Assembly (NCBI GenBank): GCA_041737175.1
Contig: JBGSSF010000025.1
Span: forward strand, 124,001 to 188,000
Length of the DNA stretch: 64,000 nucleotides
Reading direction: 5' to 3'
From: UBA5072 sp041737175
Lineage (GTDB): Bacteria; Bacteroidota; Bacteroidia; Bacteroidales; UBA10428
Positions 43,311-53,600 of this stretch are shown piece by piece. Position 1 is the stretch's first letter. Every line of letters starts with the position of its first letter. Under the pieces are notes generated by a model, which was not told the origin of the DNA, searched no databases, and saw only the letters and a list, made by a program, of their open reading frames with translations. A program made the translations under genes and the position numbers.

Positions 43311-44711
43311 TTATTTCTCAAGCTGGTTCTCCACTGGCGTTAAGGTTGCCTTGTGGGCTTCCAGGATCTTTTTAATTTCTTCGATTACTTCAGGATGTTC
43401 TTTTGCCACATTGTACTTTTCAGAGGGATCTACGTTGAGGTTATAAAGAAGCGGCGGATCCTGCACAACAGGTTTGTCGGGACCATATTCCGACTGGGTT
43501 ATGAGGTGTGCTTTGTAAGCTCCTTTTCGTACGGCGAAAACCTCCGTGTCACGGTAATAATACACAACATCTCTTGGACTGTGTCCGGTTCCCAGGATCA
43601 CGGGAGAAATGTCATAACCATCGTAAATCCTGTCATTGGGCAGGGTGATGTTGGCCAGTTTGCAGAAGGTGGGCAGCAAGTCCATGGTGGTACCCAATTC
43701 CATGATTACGCCTGGCTTGATTAATCCAGGGCTCCAGAATATAGTCGGTTCCCGCATGCCTCCCTCGTAGGTACCCCCTTTTCCGCCGCTGAGTATGCCG
43801 GCGCTTCCTCCCTGTTCATGAAAGGTTGTCCAGGGTCCGTTATCGGAGGTGAAAATGACAATGGTATTTTTATCCAGCTTATTATTGATCAATGCTTTAA
43901 GAACCTCTCCGACGCTCCAGTCGAGTTCCTCAATGACATCACCATAAATTCCCCTGAGACTCCTGTTCACAAATTCGGGTGACCGGAAAAGGGGTATATG
44001 GGGCATGGAATGGGCCAGGTACAAGAAAAACGGTTTCCTTTTATTTTGTTCGATGAATTTGACCGCCTCCTGCGTGTACCTCCTGGTGATGGTGGTCTGA
44101 TCAGCCGGTCTTTCGATGATCTCCGAGTTTCTCATCAGTGGAACATTAAAATACTCGATTTTTGGTTTTGTAGTGGTCTCCAAGTAGTTTTCAGTTCCCA
44201 CCCTGTCCATATCATTGCTGTAGGGTATCCCGAAATAATAGTCGAAACCATGTGCATTGGGTGTGTACCTGGGCAGGTGTCCCAGGTGCCATTTGCCGAT
44301 ACAGGCTGTGGCATATCCTTTCTGTCTCAGAGAGGAAGCAATGGTGATCTCTTTTTCAGGAAGCCCCCCTTTGGAATCCGGGAAGAGAACCCTTCGTTTT
44401 TCACTGCTCATGCCTGTCCTTACCGGCAGTCTTCCAGTCAGTAGCCCGGCCCTTGAAGGCGTACAAACCGGTGCTGCCACGTAGAAATTTGTCCAACGTT
44501 GGCTTTCATAGGCCATCTTATCCAGGTTGGGCGTTTTGATGGTGGGATGACCAAAGGCACCCACATCGCCGTAGCCCATATCATCGGCAAAGATGATGAT
44601 GAAATTGGGAGTCTTTGGCTCCTTGCTGGCAGCCTTAACATCCTGCTGGCCGCTGATACCAACGGAAAGAAGACTACCGAGTGCAATGGTTCTGGTTTTC
44701 AATGTGTTCAT
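43311..44711 (-). CDS. S1 sulfatase (arylsulfatase A-like)
   Basis: A 466-residue secreted sulfatase with a signal peptide ending near VKAAS. The formylglycine motif is PVCTPSRAGLLTGR, Cys83. Metal ligands are in FADDMGYGDVGAFG and TSDNGPW. A GKGGTYEGGMREPTIFW stretch marks the arylsulfatase A-like fold. It is one of two copies of this type here (the other at 47613). Confidence 0.93.
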   Translation of the reverse strand: MNTLKTRTIALGSLLSVGISGQQDVKAASKEPKTPNFIIIFADDMGYGDVGAFGHPTIKTPNLDKMAYESQRWTNFYVAAPVCTPSRAGLLTGRLPVRTGMSSEKRRVLFPDSKGGLPEKEITIASSLRQKGYATACIGKWHLGHLPRYTPNAHGFDYYFGIPYSNDMDRVGTENYLETTTKPKIEYFNVPLMRNSEIIERPADQTTITRRYTQEAVKFIEQNKRKPFFLYLAHSMPHIPLFRSPEFVNRSLRGIYGDVIEELDWSVGEVLKALINNKLDKNTIVIFTSDNGPWTTFHEQGGSAGILSGGKGGTYEGGMREPTIFWSPGLIKPGVIMELGTTMDLLPTFCKLANITLPNDRIYDGYDISPVILGTGHSPRDVVYYYRDTEVFAVRKGAYKAHLITQSEYGPDKPVVQDPPLLYNLNVDPSEKYNVAKEHPEVIEEIKKILEAHKATLTPVENQLEK

Positions 44712-44729
44712 AATTATAAAGTTTTTAAC

Positions 44730-46094
44730 TTATTTACTGTCATGTTCTTCAGTTTTCTGCCAGGGAATGGCTCCTGATCTTCGGATGTGCTGTGATAATT
44801 CGTACTTCAGTTCGCCAAATGGTTTGAGATCTTCAGTCAGCGGTGATTTCTCAAGCGGGTCAGCCGCTATGTCGAACAATTGCAGCGGTTCATAAGGGGT
44901 ATTCTGAAGCAGCTTGTAATTGCCTTTGCGGATAGCGTAATAACACAACCCTCCATAAATGCCACCCTCGCGTCGCATGAAAAAAACCGTTCTGTCAATG
45001 GTCGGTTGTTCTGGATCCAGTATACCCGGCAACAGGTTCATTCCGTCGATGGGATGCGACACTTCAGAACCGGTTATGGAGCAGAGGGTGGGAAAAAAAT
45101 CCATGGTCAGTGAAAGTTGTTCTGAAATTGATCCGTCCGGGATAATCCCTTTCCAGACCATGCAGGCAGGCACCCTGATGCCCCCCTCGTACATTTCCTG
45201 TTTACCACCTCTCAGTATGCCGTTGGATGCCCCGCTGGGCAAGTGTCCTCCGTTGTCGGAGGTGAAAATAATGATGGTGTTTTCGAATAGCCCGCTTTTC
45301 TTCAATGCGTCAATAACGAGTCCAATGCCGGCATCGAGGTGCTCAACAAGGGCGACATTTTTAGCGCGCTTCTCACTGATTGTTCCTTCGCGTTTCCTGA
45401 CCTTTTCCAACCAGTCCTCGGGAGGTTGGATGGGAAAATGTGGCGCGTTGTATGCCAGGTATAGAAAGAAGGGCTTTTGTTGCCGTTCCTGCCCGGCAAT
45501 ATAATTCACTGCCCAGGAAGTAAAAATATCTGTAGCATGCCCCTGCGGATCTATTTCTTCATTATTCAGCCGCATGTAATTGAATCCTTCCCGCCTGTGG
45601 GTCCAGTAATCGTCCATCATGTCCCCGAGAAAACCCTGGAAAAAATCAAAGCCGCGCTCATTGGGTGTATTCGGACTTTCCAGACCCAAATGCCATTTGC
45701 CAATAATAGCGGTCCGGTAACCTGCTTTTTTCATCATTTCAGGCAGGGAAATTGCGCCAGGCATAAAATACCCCCAGTTATCTATTTCCTGTGTGCGGAT
45801 AACACCGGGAACACCTACCATGTCGGGGTATCTCCCGGTCAATAAGGCAGCACGTGTAGGAGAGCATACCGTACAGTTTGCATAAAAGTTGGCAAAGCGC
45901 ATACCCTGTGCGAAAAGCTTGTCGATGTTGGGCGTACGGACATCCTTGCCTCCCTGGCATGACAGATCGCCATAGCCGAGATCATCTACCAGGATCAGCA
46001 GAATGTTGGGTTTGCCGGCTTTTTCATGGGCAGTCATACCCAATGCCGATAATGAGCAAAAGAAGGAAGTAATGGAAACAAATATTTTATTCAT
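44730..46094 (-). CDS. S1 sulfatase
   Basis: A 454-residue secreted sulfatase with a signal peptide (cleavage near SALGMTA). The catalytic motif is CTVCSPTRAALLTGR with Cys77. Metal ligands lie in LVDDLGYGDLSCQGG and FTSDNGGHLPSG. It follows the sulfatase at 46131 by 36 bp and precedes that at 43311 by 18 bp, so the row is almost certainly one transcript. Confidence 0.93.
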   Translation of the reverse strand: MNKIFVSITSFFCSLSALGMTAHEKAGKPNILLILVDDLGYGDLSCQGGKDVRTPNIDKLFAQGMRFANFYANCTVCSPTRAALLTGRYPDMVGVPGVIRTQEIDNWGYFMPGAISLPEMMKKAGYRTAIIGKWHLGLESPNTPNERGFDFFQGFLGDMMDDYWTHRREGFNYMRLNNEEIDPQGHATDIFTSWAVNYIAGQERQQKPFFLYLAYNAPHFPIQPPEDWLEKVRKREGTISEKRAKNVALVEHLDAGIGLVIDALKKSGLFENTIIIFTSDNGGHLPSGASNGILRGGKQEMYEGGIRVPACMVWKGIIPDGSISEQLSLTMDFFPTLCSITGSEVSHPIDGMNLLPGILDPEQPTIDRTVFFMRREGGIYGGLCYYAIRKGNYKLLQNTPYEPLQLFDIAADPLEKSPLTEDLKPFGELKYELSQHIRRSGAIPWQKTEEHDSK

Positions 46095-46130
46095 GATCTG
46101 TTACTTTAAATTCAGGATAAATATTGTAAT

Positions 46131-47561
46131 TCATGGTTGTTCTTTACGACCCGGCATGGTTCCCCTGATCTGTTCATCTTTCAGGGCTTCTCCGGTTTCA
46201 CGGTCGTACCAGTCGGGTGTGAGATGTTCAGGTGTTGAATCACCCGTGCTCAACTGCCAGTTTTTCAATAATCTTCTCATTTCGTCAAGTTTTTTCCGGT
46301 ATTCAGGCATCGATGCGAGGTTCAGGAATTGCTCCGGATCGTTCTTCACATCGAAGAGTTCCTCGGCAGGGCGAGGGGCAATGAAGATATCCGCCTGGGC
46401 AGGAGTCAGTTTTCCCTGGTCCCTGACCTGGTTTAAAGCAGCCTGAGATACTGATTGTTTTGAATCGGCCGGACCACAGTTTGTCAAATTCGGACGGGCA
46501 TTCAGTACGTACAGAAAATCCATGGTCCGTACCATTCTTTCATGGGCTTGATAATCATGCCAGTTGTGTTCAGAGAAGACAGCGGTCCTGATCCCGGTAG
46601 CCGGATTTCTCAAAACAGGCATGAAGCTTGTTCCCTGGTATCCTGTCGGAGGAGCTATACCTGTCATTTCCAAGATGGTAGGAGCAATATCCACAGCGCT
46701 GACCAGGCTGGAAGACATAGAACCACTCTGCCGGATTCCGTCAGGCCAGAACACGATCAACGGGGTTTTCATCCCGGAATCGTAGACTCTTGTTTTGCAC
46801 CTGGGGAAAGGACGGCCGTTATCCGCCATCACGATGATGCAGGTATAGCCGAGTACACCCTGCCGTTCCAGTTCCTGCCTGACTTTACCGACAAAGAAAT
46901 CAAATCTCGCAATTTCATTATAATAGGAGGTCATATCCCGGCGGGTTTCCGGGGTGTCGGCAAAGTATGGGGGCACTATCATATCCGACGGATCATGGGT
47001 AATGGAGAAGGTATCGGCACCCCAGGACCGGTGTGCATCGTAAGATGCCAGCCATAAGAAAAAGGGCTTGTCTTTGGGTCTTTCCCTTAAAAATCTGACC
47101 CAATTGTCTTCGCCGCCATCTCCATTGTTATATCCATTCTCATCGGTATAGCGATCAAAAGCCTGATGGGTAGCCGGACCGAAATGCCATTTACCGGCCT
47201 GCGCCGTATAATAGTTCTTCTGTTTCAACAGGAGCGGAAAAGGAATTTCGTTTTCCGGCAACGAAGTATGCAATTCGGCGGCGCCATTGGAATGCGGGTA
47301 CTTTCCCGAGATGATGCTGCAACGGCTTGGACTGCATGAACTGGCCGTTAGAAAAGCGTTGGTAAAGCACAACCCCTCGCTGGCGAGCCGGTCGATATGA
47401 GGCGTTTTCACTACTTTATTGCCGTAGCAGCCCAGATCATCCCAGCTGACATCATCGGCTATGATGAAAACCACATTAACCTGTTTTTGCGAAAAAGACA
47501 GTGCAGGCCAGGCCAGTAGGCTTCCCAGAAGGTACTCCTTAAGCGATTTTGGTATTTTCAT
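46131..47561 (-). CDS. S1 sulfatase (sulfamidase-like)
   Basis: A 476-residue secreted sulfatase; the ATG at 47561 is chosen over a TTG two codons upstream. The active-site motif is ASSCSPSRCSIISGKYPHS, Cys76, followed by NGAAELHT, which is typical of heparan N-sulfatase-like S1 groups. Metal ligands lie in IIADDVSWDDLGCYGN and MADNGRPFPRCK. The true substrate may be an O-sulfated sugar rather than an N-sulfate. Confidence 0.92.
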   Translation of the reverse strand: MKIPKSLKEYLLGSLLAWPALSFSQKQVNVVFIIADDVSWDDLGCYGNKVVKTPHIDRLASEGLCFTNAFLTASSCSPSRCSIISGKYPHSNGAAELHTSLPENEIPFPLLLKQKNYYTAQAGKWHFGPATHQAFDRYTDENGYNNGDGGEDNWVRFLRERPKDKPFFLWLASYDAHRSWGADTFSITHDPSDMIVPPYFADTPETRRDMTSYYNEIARFDFFVGKVRQELERQGVLGYTCIIVMADNGRPFPRCKTRVYDSGMKTPLIVFWPDGIRQSGSMSSSLVSAVDIAPTILEMTGIAPPTGYQGTSFMPVLRNPATGIRTAVFSEHNWHDYQAHERMVRTMDFLYVLNARPNLTNCGPADSKQSVSQAALNQVRDQGKLTPAQADIFIAPRPAEELFDVKNDPEQFLNLASMPEYRKKLDEMRRLLKNWQLSTGDSTPEHLTPDWYDRETGEALKDEQIRGTMPGRKEQP

Positions 47562-47612
47562 GAACAATTATATAATGCTTATTGTATTTCATGGGCAAAT
47601 AAAAGACAGCTG

Positions 47613-48974
47613 TTATTCAGCATAGGCTGGTCTGATCTCTGCTTCCAGTTCCCGGTCAAAGGCCTGGGCTTTTTTGATGAGTTTGTCCGTGATTTTATTA
47701 TTTTCAGCCGCCACGTTTTTCGTCTCACCGATGTCGGAAGACAGGTCATAGAGCCAGGGAAGTTCAACAGTCGGCTTGGTATCGAGCAAAGCCTCTTTTA
47801 CGGGTTGTTTCCCGGCCCATTTTTCACTTGGTTCCAGCATGTGGATCTTCCAGTCGCCCTGTCGCATGGCAGCCTGTTTTCCATCACGTCCGTAGTAATA
47901 GAAAGCTTTATAGGGTGACTTGGTTTCTTTGCCGGTAATGAGGGGCCAGATATCATGCCCGTCGATTTCACGGTCCTGCGGGATAGCTACTGCGGCAAGT
48001 CCGGCAAGCGTGGGCATGAAATCCATCATGGTAGCCAGGGCATGGCAAGCTGTACCAGGGGGGATTTCGCCAGGCCATTTCAAGATCAGGGGTACCCTGA
48101 AACCTGCCTCCCATGTACTGCCTTTTCCACCGTGTAGGGGCATGGCGGCAACACCCGATGGCCCGTTGTCGGATGTGAAAACCACCAGGGTTTGCCGTGA
48201 GATGCCGCTTTCTTCTAAGAACTGCAACAGCACTCCGATATAATGATCCAATTCCATGATCACGTCTCCGTAAAGGCCCTGTTCGCTTTTACCTTTAAAA
48301 TTCTCCGATACGGCCAGCGGTGTGTGCGGCATGGAATGCGCCAGGTAAAGGAAAAACGGCTTGCCGGTAACATCGGGATGGTTCTTTTTGATGAAGGCAA
48401 CAGCCTCTTCGGTATACATGCTGGTGATCTGGTCGTATGGAACTTCGCTGTTTTTGCTGATCAGGGTTTTATCGCGGAACAGGTCCGACCGGCCATGGTT
48501 TGGACCGGGCATGCCAAAATAATAGTCAAAACCCTGGGAAGTGGGCATGACCTCAGGTAGTAATCCCAAATGCCATTTGCCGATACAACCCGTTGTATAA
48601 CCTGATTCTTTCAATAATTCCGAAAGGGTTATTTCATCGGGATTCAACCCGCTGCGCGTATCAGGATAAAGCACTTCAACATGCAGTCCTACCCTTTTGG
48701 GATAGCAACCGGTCATTAAACTGGCTCGTGTTGGTGTACAAACCCCGGCAGGAGCATAGAAGGAACTGAAACGCACACCTTCTTCTGCCATTTTATCAAG
48801 GTTCGGGGTTTTTATGCCGGTGGCACCATAGCAGCTCAGGTCGGAATATCCGAGATCATCTGCCAGGATAAAAACGATGTTGGGTTTTGTCGGTGATGCC
48901 ATGCCCGTGACAACCGGCAGAATGAATGATGAAGTAACTCCGAACAGGGCCGGATGCAAGAATTTCCAATTCAT
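47613..48974 (-). CDS. S1 sulfatase (arylsulfatase A-like)
   Basis: A 453-residue secreted sulfatase, signal ending near VTGMAS. The catalytic motif is AGVCTPTRASLMTG with Cys79. Metal ligands lie in LADDLGYSDLSCYG and TSDNGPSGVA. It is the sulfatase nearest to susD, after the hairpin at 49001-49037, and is similar in layout to the one at 43311. Confidence 0.93.
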   Translation of the reverse strand: MNWKFLHPALFGVTSSFILPVVTGMASPTKPNIVFILADDLGYSDLSCYGATGIKTPNLDKMAEEGVRFSSFYAPAGVCTPTRASLMTGCYPKRVGLHVEVLYPDTRSGLNPDEITLSELLKESGYTTGCIGKWHLGLLPEVMPTSQGFDYYFGMPGPNHGRSDLFRDKTLISKNSEVPYDQITSMYTEEAVAFIKKNHPDVTGKPFFLYLAHSMPHTPLAVSENFKGKSEQGLYGDVIMELDHYIGVLLQFLEESGISRQTLVVFTSDNGPSGVAAMPLHGGKGSTWEAGFRVPLILKWPGEIPPGTACHALATMMDFMPTLAGLAAVAIPQDREIDGHDIWPLITGKETKSPYKAFYYYGRDGKQAAMRQGDWKIHMLEPSEKWAGKQPVKEALLDTKPTVELPWLYDLSSDIGETKNVAAENNKITDKLIKKAQAFDRELEAEIRPAYAE

Positions 48975-49000
48975 AGTCGATATTTAGTTCATGAAAAGAA

Positions 49001-49037
49001 GTATGCCCTGCAGGAATCAGGATTCCTGCAGGGATAC
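49001..49037 (-). terminator. Strong hairpin between susD and the sulfatase genes
   Basis: A perfect 13-bp stem CCCTGCAGGAATC/GATTCCTGCAGGG (49006-49018 and 49021-49033) with a 2-nt loop, extended by GTAT/ATAC. On the minus strand it comes after the susD stop and is followed by TTCTTTTC. It may be a partial terminator or processing site that keeps susCD mRNA higher than the enzymes. Confidence 0.75.
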
Positions 49038-49049
49038 TGAATTTGATAC

Positions 49050-50612
49050 TTACCAGCCCGGATTCTGGGCCAGGTTCGGATTCAATGCTCTTTCGCTGTC
49101 AGGAATGGGCAGTAAATCATAATACTCGAGATACCCGTCAGGGAATCTTGTCTCTATCAGGGCGTCCTGGTGATCTCGGATTTCCATGGGATACAGATCC
49201 TGGCTGATATCCCATCGCTTGATATCCATCCAGTATAACCCTTCCATGGCAAATTCAATGCGCCTTTCGTGCCTCAGCCTTTCACGGGCTTCATCCCTTG
49301 AGAGTCCGGTGGGCAGGGCTGTGATTTTCACATCATCACGTTCCGTCCTGATCCGGTTGATCAGTGCAATCGCTTCATCCACATCTCCTTCGGTTTCAAT
49401 GATGGCTTCAGCTTTGGACAGGATCACGTCCGCATATCGTATGACAATGTTGTTCAGGTAGGATTGGCCTGAAGGCGGCAGATCTGCTATCGGTTCGATC
49501 CGGTATTTTCGGGTACTGAGCTGTTTAAACCTGTTTCCCGGGTGGTTGAAGGCACCTCCCGGATACAGGTAATTCGGGAACTGGAAGCCCAGGAAGTAGG
49601 AACCGGGAACTACCACTGTAAACTCAAGACGGGGATCACGGTTCACATAAGGATTTACAGGATCCACAGGAGATCCGTCAATTGTTTCATAAGCATCCAC
49701 CAGGTCCTGTGTGGGAACATACCGGCTACCACGCGTCCAGCTTCCTGTACCCGTACCGCAATACTGATCATGCAGGGAACCCTGTGAGTTTTCACCGGCC
49801 ATGTACTGAATATCAAAAATCACTTCGATATTGTTTTCATTGGCTATTTTAAACAATCCTTCATAACTGGGGAACAAGGCGTATTCACCCAGTGCATCGA
49901 TCTCATCGGCCATATTCAGCACATCCTGGTATTTTCCCTGGTACAGGTATGCCCGCATCTTCATGGCAAGCGCTGCTCCCTTAGTGGCCCTGCCCTTTTG
50001 CGGAGCATCAACCCCAAGGTTTTCAATGGCGATATCATAATCGGAATGGGCCTGGCTCCAGGTTTCTTCTGCCGTGGAGCGTGCGATCGTTCTGGCCTCA
50101 TCGGTGGATATGGCCGTGGTAATGATGGGCACGCCGCCATACGATTCAACCAGTGTGGCATAGGCAAGACCTCTTAAAAAGTGTGCCTCGCCGGCATACA
50201 TCTTCTTCAGATCCTCAGTAAGCTCCACTTTTTCAAGTTCCTGAAGAAAGTAGTTGGCCCTGTAGATAATGGAAAAGCACCTTTGCCACCTGAAGGTAAC
50301 AACCTGAACATCACCTGAGGATAGAGAGCCGTTGGCAATCTTGGCAAGTGCAAGATTGCCCCAGTTAAAAGCATTTGGAGTGGCACCATCAAGAACGCCG
50401 AAGCCAAACAATCCCTGATCATAAATAGAAGTTTCCCTCAGAAGTGAATATACTCCGTTCAGAAGTAATTTTACATCCTTCTCGTCCTGGGGGAAATTGG
50501 CCGAAGTAATTTTATCCTCAGGAAAGAAATCGAGATAATCATCTCCGCAACCGGCAGAAAAAAGAACCAGGATGTATATCAGACAGTATGTTATAATATG
50601 TTTTATTTTCAT
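49050..50612 (-). CDS. SusD/RagB-type glycan-binding outer-membrane lipoprotein
   Basis: A 520-residue surface lipoprotein. The signal ends in the lipobox FSAGC. SusD hallmarks are the N-terminal DDYLDFFPEDKITSANF, the TPR-like GEAHFLRGLAYATLVESYGGVP segment, and the C-terminal RHERRIEFAMEGLYWMDIKRW. It forms the lid of the SusC channel and binds the target glycan. It starts 5 bp after the susC stop and is co-transcribed with it. Confidence 0.95.
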   Translation of the reverse strand: MKIKHIITYCLIYILVLFSAGCGDDYLDFFPEDKITSANFPQDEKDVKLLLNGVYSLLRETSIYDQGLFGFGVLDGATPNAFNWGNLALAKIANGSLSSGDVQVVTFRWQRCFSIIYRANYFLQELEKVELTEDLKKMYAGEAHFLRGLAYATLVESYGGVPIITTAISTDEARTIARSTAEETWSQAHSDYDIAIENLGVDAPQKGRATKGAALAMKMRAYLYQGKYQDVLNMADEIDALGEYALFPSYEGLFKIANENNIEVIFDIQYMAGENSQGSLHDQYCGTGTGSWTRGSRYVPTQDLVDAYETIDGSPVDPVNPYVNRDPRLEFTVVVPGSYFLGFQFPNYLYPGGAFNHPGNRFKQLSTRKYRIEPIADLPPSGQSYLNNIVIRYADVILSKAEAIIETEGDVDEAIALINRIRTERDDVKITALPTGLSRDEARERLRHERRIEFAMEGLYWMDIKRWDISQDLYPMEIRDHQDALIETRFPDGYLEYYDLLPIPDSERALNPNLAQNPGW

Positions 50613-50617
50613 GGCTT

Positions 50618-53600
50618 TTAGAAGTTAAGATTAACACCAACAGATACAATTCTCGGGATCGGATACATGTTATATCCTGAGTCAAATGTGTTCCTTTCGG
50701 GATCGTAGCCCTCATAGTCCTTGTTTACGATCGTAAAAACGTTCTGTGCATTGGCATAGACGTAGATCTTTTGCAATCCGATCTTCGATGCGAAACTGGC
50801 AGGTACCATGTATCCCAGCTGTATGTTCTTCAGCTTGATGTAATTCAGCTTATGAACCCAATAAGAAGACTCCTGGTTGTCCCAGCTATTCTGGATCCTT
50901 GCCATCGGAGTATCTGTATCGGTGTTCTCGGGCGTCCATGAGTCCCTCCATCTTGTGGAAGTAACCTGGTTTTCCCAGTTCAGGTTGGTGTAATTGTTTT
51001 GTGTATATACGTGCACTCCGGTCACTCCCTGGAACAAAATATTCAGGTCGAATCCTTTGTACCGGAGACTGGAGGAAATCCCGTAGGTGAATTTCGGAAT
51101 GGTATTGCCGAGTTCCTGCTTGTCCTCGAAACCCAGTTTGCCATCCTTATTGCGGTCCTCAAATTTCAGGTGACCCGCCTTGGGTTTAAAGCTGTTGGCG
51201 CTCATATGCGCTGCTGCTTCATCATCCGACTGGTATATTCCTACCGCTTTATATCCATACAAGGTGCGGAAGGAATATCCTTCCCGGATCAGGTAAAGCT
51301 GGTCGGGGGATTTTCCGCCCTGGAATTTGGTGACTTCATTATCAATGAGGGTAAAATTACCGCCAACGCTGTATCCGAACTTGTCCCGATCAGTAAACTG
51401 GTTGCTGTAATTGACAATAAATTCAAAGCCGTTATTTACCATTTCGCCGACATTTTCATAAGGAGCGGTTATTTCACCCATCATCCTCGGGATGGGCAGC
51501 TGAACAATGATATCGGTGGTGATTTTATGAAAATAGTCAGCCTCAATATTGAGCTTGTTGTTCAGTAGACCCACATCTATACCAAAATCAAGGGTGGTGG
51601 TGGTTTCCCAGGTGATATCTTCATCCACCAGGGCTGTAACACCTGCTCCCGGTGCAAAAGTGCCTCCGGAGCTATAGCTCTGGGCGTTATTCTGGGTAAT
51701 GACCGTCAGATAAGGCCAGTACCCGGCAATGTTCTGGTTTCCGAGTTGACCCCAGGAAGCCCTGAGTTTCAGGTTCGAAAAAAGGTTCAGATTTCTGATG
51801 AATGGTTCATCTACCAGTCTCCATCCGGCTGAAAAGCCCGGAAAGATCCCCCATCGGCTGCCTTCTTTAAATCGCGAGGAAGCATCGGCCCTTATATTGG
51901 CTTCCAGGAGATACTTGTCTGCCAGGGAGTAGTTGATACGACCGAAGTACGACAGCATCCTTACCCCGTTCATGTTGCCATCCGCAACAATACCTGAGGT
52001 GCCGGCATCCACCTGGGTCAGACCTTCCTTGGGCGGAGAGGTCCTGCGTGAGTACTGGTTTTTGATCACCAGACTTTCGATTTGGGCGCCAAAGATGGCA
52101 GAAATGTCATGTACACTGCCGAAGGTCTTGTTGTAGTTTAACGTTGCAAACAGGTTGTTGTTGATGCTGTTGGTATGTCTCCTTCCGATTTCGAGTCCTT
52201 CCCGGTTATAGTTCTTTGTTATGGTCGGTACGCCGGCATCGGTGTAACCAAAAATACTTTCGTTGAAAAGATCCGTAAGGTTCCAGTTACCGGTGGACGC
52301 GAAGGTGGTTTTCAGCGACAGGCTTTCCAGGAATTTGATCTCGGCTGTGGCATTCACGCTGAGAAAGTTCTCCTCATAGGAGGTAAGTCCGTTTGCTGCA
52401 TCTATCAATGGATTACGGTTATCATACAGCAATGTGCCTGCGTTATCGATAGCCTGCGACGAACCATAACGGCCGTCACTGGTGTAAGGCGCAATAAAAG
52501 GGGGTGCACCGCCCAGCATTTCAAAAACACGCCCCAAAGAACCATAGGTGACATCGGCGTAGGGCTCTTCAGAAACTTTGTGAATGTAATTCATTCGTCC
52601 GCCGATTTTAAGCCATTTCTTCAAATCGGATTCAATGTTGGCCCTGATCCCGTAACGCTTGGAATTCGTGTTGGGAACCATCCCGTCCTGGTTCAGATAA
52701 TTAAATGAGAGGAAGGAGGATGTTTGTGCTGAACCACCCATAATGGATAAATTGTGTTCCTGTATGGCGGCTGGTTCGAACAATTCCTTAAACCAATCGG
52801 TATTGGGATATTTGTAAGAATCATTTCCGTTTTTAAAGGCATCGATTAAATAATCCGGATAATAGGGACTCGATCCGTCATTGATCAGTGCCTGGTTGTA
52901 TAATTCCATACTTTCGGCACTGTTGTTGATTACTTCATATCTTCTGCCAAGCGTCTGCACACCATAATAGGAAGAGAGGCTGATCTCCATTTTCTCGTTG
53001 AGTTTACCCGATTTGGTGGTGATCAGGATGACGCCGTTGGCTGCTTTGGATCCATAAATGGCAGCACTGGCAGCGTCCTTTAAAATGGAGATGCTTTCAA
53101 TGTCGTTGGGATTAAGCTGGCTGAATGTTCCCTCAACCCCATCTATAATTACCAGAGGTTCTGAGTTGTTCAGGGTACCCCAGCCGCGTACACGCAGTTG
53201 GGCGCCATCACTGCCCGGTTTTCCGGAATTCTGGCTGACCCACACGCCGGTGACTTCCCCGCCAAGAGCCTGGGATGCATTGGTAATGGGCCGGTTATCC
53301 AGGCTCTCATCAAATTTCACCGTGGAAACCGAGCCGGTCATGTTCACTTTCTTCTGGGTGCCGTATCCCACAACTACTACCTCTTGAAGTGTAGTATAAT
53401 CTGCGGCTAATTTTATATCAATCACGGTGGGTCCGGTGACATTCACCTTTTGTGTCATGTAGCCCACGTAGGAGAAAACCAGCATAGCTGCCGAACCCGG
53501 AACTTCAATCGAGTATTTGCCATCAACATCCGTGGTGACACCCTGCAGAGTACCCTCGACAAGAATATTCACACCTGGTAAAGGTTCTCCGGTTGCAGCA

